Of a stretch of 64,000 nucleotides of DNA, positions 61,899-64,000 are shown one piece after another. Made by a program: the position numbers and the translations under genes. Source of the stretch: Novosphingobium rosa NBRC 15208 (GTDB lineage: Bacteria; Pseudomonadota; Alphaproteobacteria; Sphingomonadales; Sphingomonadaceae); NCBI RefSeq assembly GCF_001598555.1, contig NZ_BCZE01000003.1, positions 78,096 to 142,095 on the forward strand, given 5' to 3'. Each line of letters opens with the position of its first letter. The first letter of the stretch is position 1. The notes beneath the pieces were generated by a model. The model saw only the letters and a list, made by a program, of their open reading frames with translations. It was not told the DNA's origin and did no database searches.

Positions 61899-63578
61899 GT
61901 GGCCGCCCAATACGCCTTCGTCATGAAGGACATGACCAAAACCTTCCCCGGCGCCGCCAAGCCGGTGCTGAGCAACATCAACCTGCAGTTCTATCAGGGC
62001 GCCAAGATCGGCATCGTGGGCCCGAACGGCGCGGGTAAGTCGACCCTGATCAAGATTATGGGCGGCATCGACAAGGATTACACCGGCGAGGCCTGGCCCG
62101 GCGAGAACATCACCGTGGGCTACCTGCCGCAGGAGCCGCAGCTCGATCCCACCAAGTCGGTGCTGGAAAACGTGAAGGATGGCGCCCGCGCCACCGCCGA
62201 TCTGGTCGACCGCTTCAACGAGATCAGCAACATCATGGCCGATCCGCCGGAGGACGTCGATTTCGACGCCCTGATGGAAGAGATGGGCGATCTGCAGGGC
62301 AAGATCGACGCCGTCGATGGCTGGACGCTCGACAACCAGCTGGAAATCGCGATGGAAGCGCTGCGCTGCCCGCCCAGCGACTGGTCGGTGGAAAGCCTGT
62401 CAGGCGGTGAAAAACGTCGTATCGCGCTGACCCGCCTGCTGATCCAGAAGCCGGACATCCTGCTGCTCGACGAACCGACCAACCACCTTGACGCGGAATC
62501 GGTCAACTGGCTGGAAAACCACCTCAAGGAATACCACGGCGCGGTGCTGATGATCACCCACGACCGTTACTTCCTCGACAATGTGGTGGAATGGATTCTC
62601 GAACTCGATCGCGGAAAGTACTTCCCCTACGAGGGCAACTACTCGACCTATCTCGACAAGAAGGCCAAGCGCCTCGAGCAGGAAAGCCGCGAGGACGAAG
62701 GCCGCTCCAAGGCGATCAAGGACGAGCTGGAGTGGATCCGCGCCGGCACCAAGGGCCGCCAGACCAAGAGCAAGGCCCGTATCAAGGCCTTCGACCAGTT
62801 GGTTGAATCGCAGGAAACCCGCATCGTCAACAAGGCCCAGATCGTCATCCAGGTGCCCGAGCGTCTGGGCGGCAAGGTGATCGAGGCCAAGAACATCACC
62901 AAGGCCTATGGCGACAAGCTGCTGTTCGAGAACCTCTCCTTCCTGCTGCCCCCCGGTGGCATCGTCGGCGTGATCGGGCCGAACGGCGCGGGCAAGTCCA
63001 CGCTGTTCAAGCTGCTGACCGGTCAGGAGCAGCCCGATGAAGGCACGATCGAGATCGGCCAGACCGTGCGTCTGGGCTATGTCGACCAGAGCCGCGACCA
63101 TCTGGACCCCAGCAAGAACGTCTGGGAGGAAATCTCCGACGGTCTGGACTATATGAAGGTCAACAAGCAGGACATGAGCACGCGTGCCTATGTCGGCGCC
63201 TTCAACTTCAAGGGTCAGGATCAGCAGAAGAACGTCGGCAAGCTGTCGGGCGGTGAGCGCAACCGCGTCCATATGGCCAAGATGCTCAAGCAGGGCGGCA
63301 ACGTGCTGCTGCTCGACGAACCGACCAACGATCTGGACGTGGAAACCCTGCGCGCCCTGGAAGAAGCCATCGAGAACTTCGCTGGCTGCGCCGTGGTCAT
63401 CAGCCACGACCGCTTCTTCCTTGACCGACTCGCCACCCACATCCTCGCCTTCGAGGGCAACAGCCATGTCGAATGGTTCGAGGGCAACTTCGAAGCCTAT
63501 GAGGAAGACAAGCGCCGCCGTCTTGGCGATGCGGCTGACCGCCCCACCGCGCTGGCCTATAAGAAGCTGACTCGCTGA
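61899..63578 (+). CDS. ettA: Energy-dependent translational throttle protein EttA (ABC-F)
   Basis: 559 residues from GTG 61899, chosen because GGAG lies 7 nt upstream and the product then begins AAQYAFVMKDMTKTFPGA as EttA should; frame sequence upstream is not conserved-looking. Two ABC domains: GPNGAGKST, SGGEKRRIALTRLL, LDEPTNHLD and GPNGAGKST, SGGERNRVHMAKML, LDEPTNDLD, with an arm insert and no membrane part. It binds the ribosomal E site and gates the first peptide bond by energy charge. Terminator follows. Confidence 0.96.
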   Translation: MAAQYAFVMKDMTKTFPGAAKPVLSNINLQFYQGAKIGIVGPNGAGKSTLIKIMGGIDKDYTGEAWPGENITVGYLPQEPQLDPTKSVLENVKDGARATADLVDRFNEISNIMADPPEDVDFDALMEEMGDLQGKIDAVDGWTLDNQLEIAMEALRCPPSDWSVESLSGGEKRRIALTRLLIQKPDILLLDEPTNHLDAESVNWLENHLKEYHGAVLMITHDRYFLDNVVEWILELDRGKYFPYEGNYSTYLDKKAKRLEQESREDEGRSKAIKDELEWIRAGTKGRQTKSKARIKAFDQLVESQETRIVNKAQIVIQVPERLGGKVIEAKNITKAYGDKLLFENLSFLLPPGGIVGVIGPNGAGKSTLFKLLTGQEQPDEGTIEIGQTVRLGYVDQSRDHLDPSKNVWEEISDGLDYMKVNKQDMSTRAYVGAFNFKGQDQQKNVGKLSGGERNRVHMAKMLKQGGNVLLLDEPTNDLDVETLRALEEAIENFAGCAVVISHDRFFLDRLATHILAFEGNSHVEWFEGNFEAYEEDKRRRLGDAADRPTALAYKKLTR

Positions 63579-63605
63579 TCTTTTCAGCATTTCGGTGAAA
63601 CGAAG

Positions 63606-63635
63606 CCCCCGTCGCCGCGCGCGATGGGGGTTTTG
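63606..63635 (+). terminator. Rho-independent terminator of ettA
   Basis: Stem CCCCCGTCGC/GCGATGGGGG around CGCGC, then TTTTG. 28 bp past the stop. Confidence 0.85.
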
Positions 63636-63782
63636 TTTTCCACTATGCTGTTTTTACATGAAAAGCAGAAAGCTGAACAAAAGCCTATCTGAACGGTTCA
63701 GCACGATGTCAGCCAGTGTCTGATACAAAGTAACGATCAAGGCGGCATCCATCACGGATCGCCTGGGGAGCATGAGGTTACC

Positions 63783-64000
63783 ATGGGCAACAACCGGCGC
63801 TCGGCGCATCTTGCAACAATCGCGGCGATGGCGAGCATCGCAATGATCGCGACCCCGGCCATGGCCCAGAATCGCGACGACCATCCCGGTGGCGGCGGCG
63901 GACATCCGCAAGGCCAGCACGGTGGCGGCAACCCCGGCGGCGGCGCGCCGCATGGCGGTGGCGCCCCCGGCGGCGCCCCGGCAGGCGGAGCGCCCGGCGG
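63783..64000 (+). CDS. Exported Gly/Pro/His-rich protein, 5' part (possibly RcnB-like)
   Basis: The frame opens at ATG 63783 with GAGG upstream and is still open at the window edge; 72 codons are seen. Signal peptide (about 1-28, to PAMAQ), then a Gly/Pro/His stretch (DDHPGGGGGHPQGQHGGG). In sphingomonads this kind of start is common on RcnB-family periplasmic proteins, but the diagnostic C-terminal part is outside, so the family is a guess. An 11-base block CTGATACAAAG about 60 bp upstream is shared with the efflux array at 36973. Confidence 0.6.
   Translation, partial: MGNNRRSAHLATIAAMASIAMIATPAMAQNRDDHPGGGGGHPQGQHGGGNPGGGAPHGGGAPGGAPAGGAPG

Overview
The window reads as one stretch of chromosome from a high-GC alphaproteobacterium, most likely a sphingomonad close to Novosphingobium or Sphingomonas. 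This rests on the RegB/RegA-type redox two-component pair, the abundance of TonB-dependent receptors, a Wzx/Wzy exopolysaccharide locus with a fused Wzz/tyrosine kinase, NodT-family efflux lipoproteins, and the general gene style. Genus assignment is inference. I saw no tRNA, rRNA, CRISPR array, transposase or phage gene.

Layout. 1-1112: 3' end of a regB-like kinase and its regA-like regulator. 1278-3968: hexose phosphomutase and, divergently, a SleB-type cell wall hydrolase. 4116-20073: an exopolysaccharide region holding an initiating sugar transferase, a Wzy-like polymerase, a minus-strand block (two unknown proteins, Wzz/BY-kinase, outer-membrane barrel, Wza-like exporter), then a plus-strand block (small membrane protein, LapG-like cysteine peptidase, three glycosyltransferases, Wzx flippase, and a GGDEF-EAL c-di-GMP enzyme). 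20131-25010: a secreted His-rich protein, a DctA transporter and a TonB-dependent receptor. 25492-30056: an OmpR-type regulator, a LysM-FecR protein and a CHASE2 histidine kinase, tightly overlapping. 30053-33035: KDPGal aldolase, SDR and GntR/FCD regulator, diverging from an OhrR-like MarR gene. 33396-34556: a Tat-exported HisC-like aminotransferase. 34732-48760: an EnvZ/OmpR-type system diverging from one RND efflux operon, which faces a second RND operon tail to tail; a TetR gene (49417-50064) controls the second. 50174-58442: acyltransferase/SGNH protein, a second TonB receptor, a second Tat aminotransferase and a TauE/SafE permease. 58983-64000: a membrane protein of unknown role, an M28 peptidase, EttA, and the start of a Gly/His-rich exported protein.

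Regulation is unusually readable. Candidate operators are visible for the GntR, MarR, TetR and both OmpR-type regulators, mostly next to the genes they would control. The TetR-controlled efflux promoter has two operators around a consensus -35/-10 and appears to start a 427-nt leader that begins with a 14-bp perfect stem.

The most unusual signal is a four-copy dispersed element of about 130 to 330 bp (near 1129, 33047, 55895 and 60096). It is bounded by GC-rich hairpins, shares internal blocks, and sits in every convergent gene junction here longer than 100 bp and nowhere else in the window. The second is a pair of Tat-signal, PLP-dependent HisC-like aminotransferases that should act in the periplasm.
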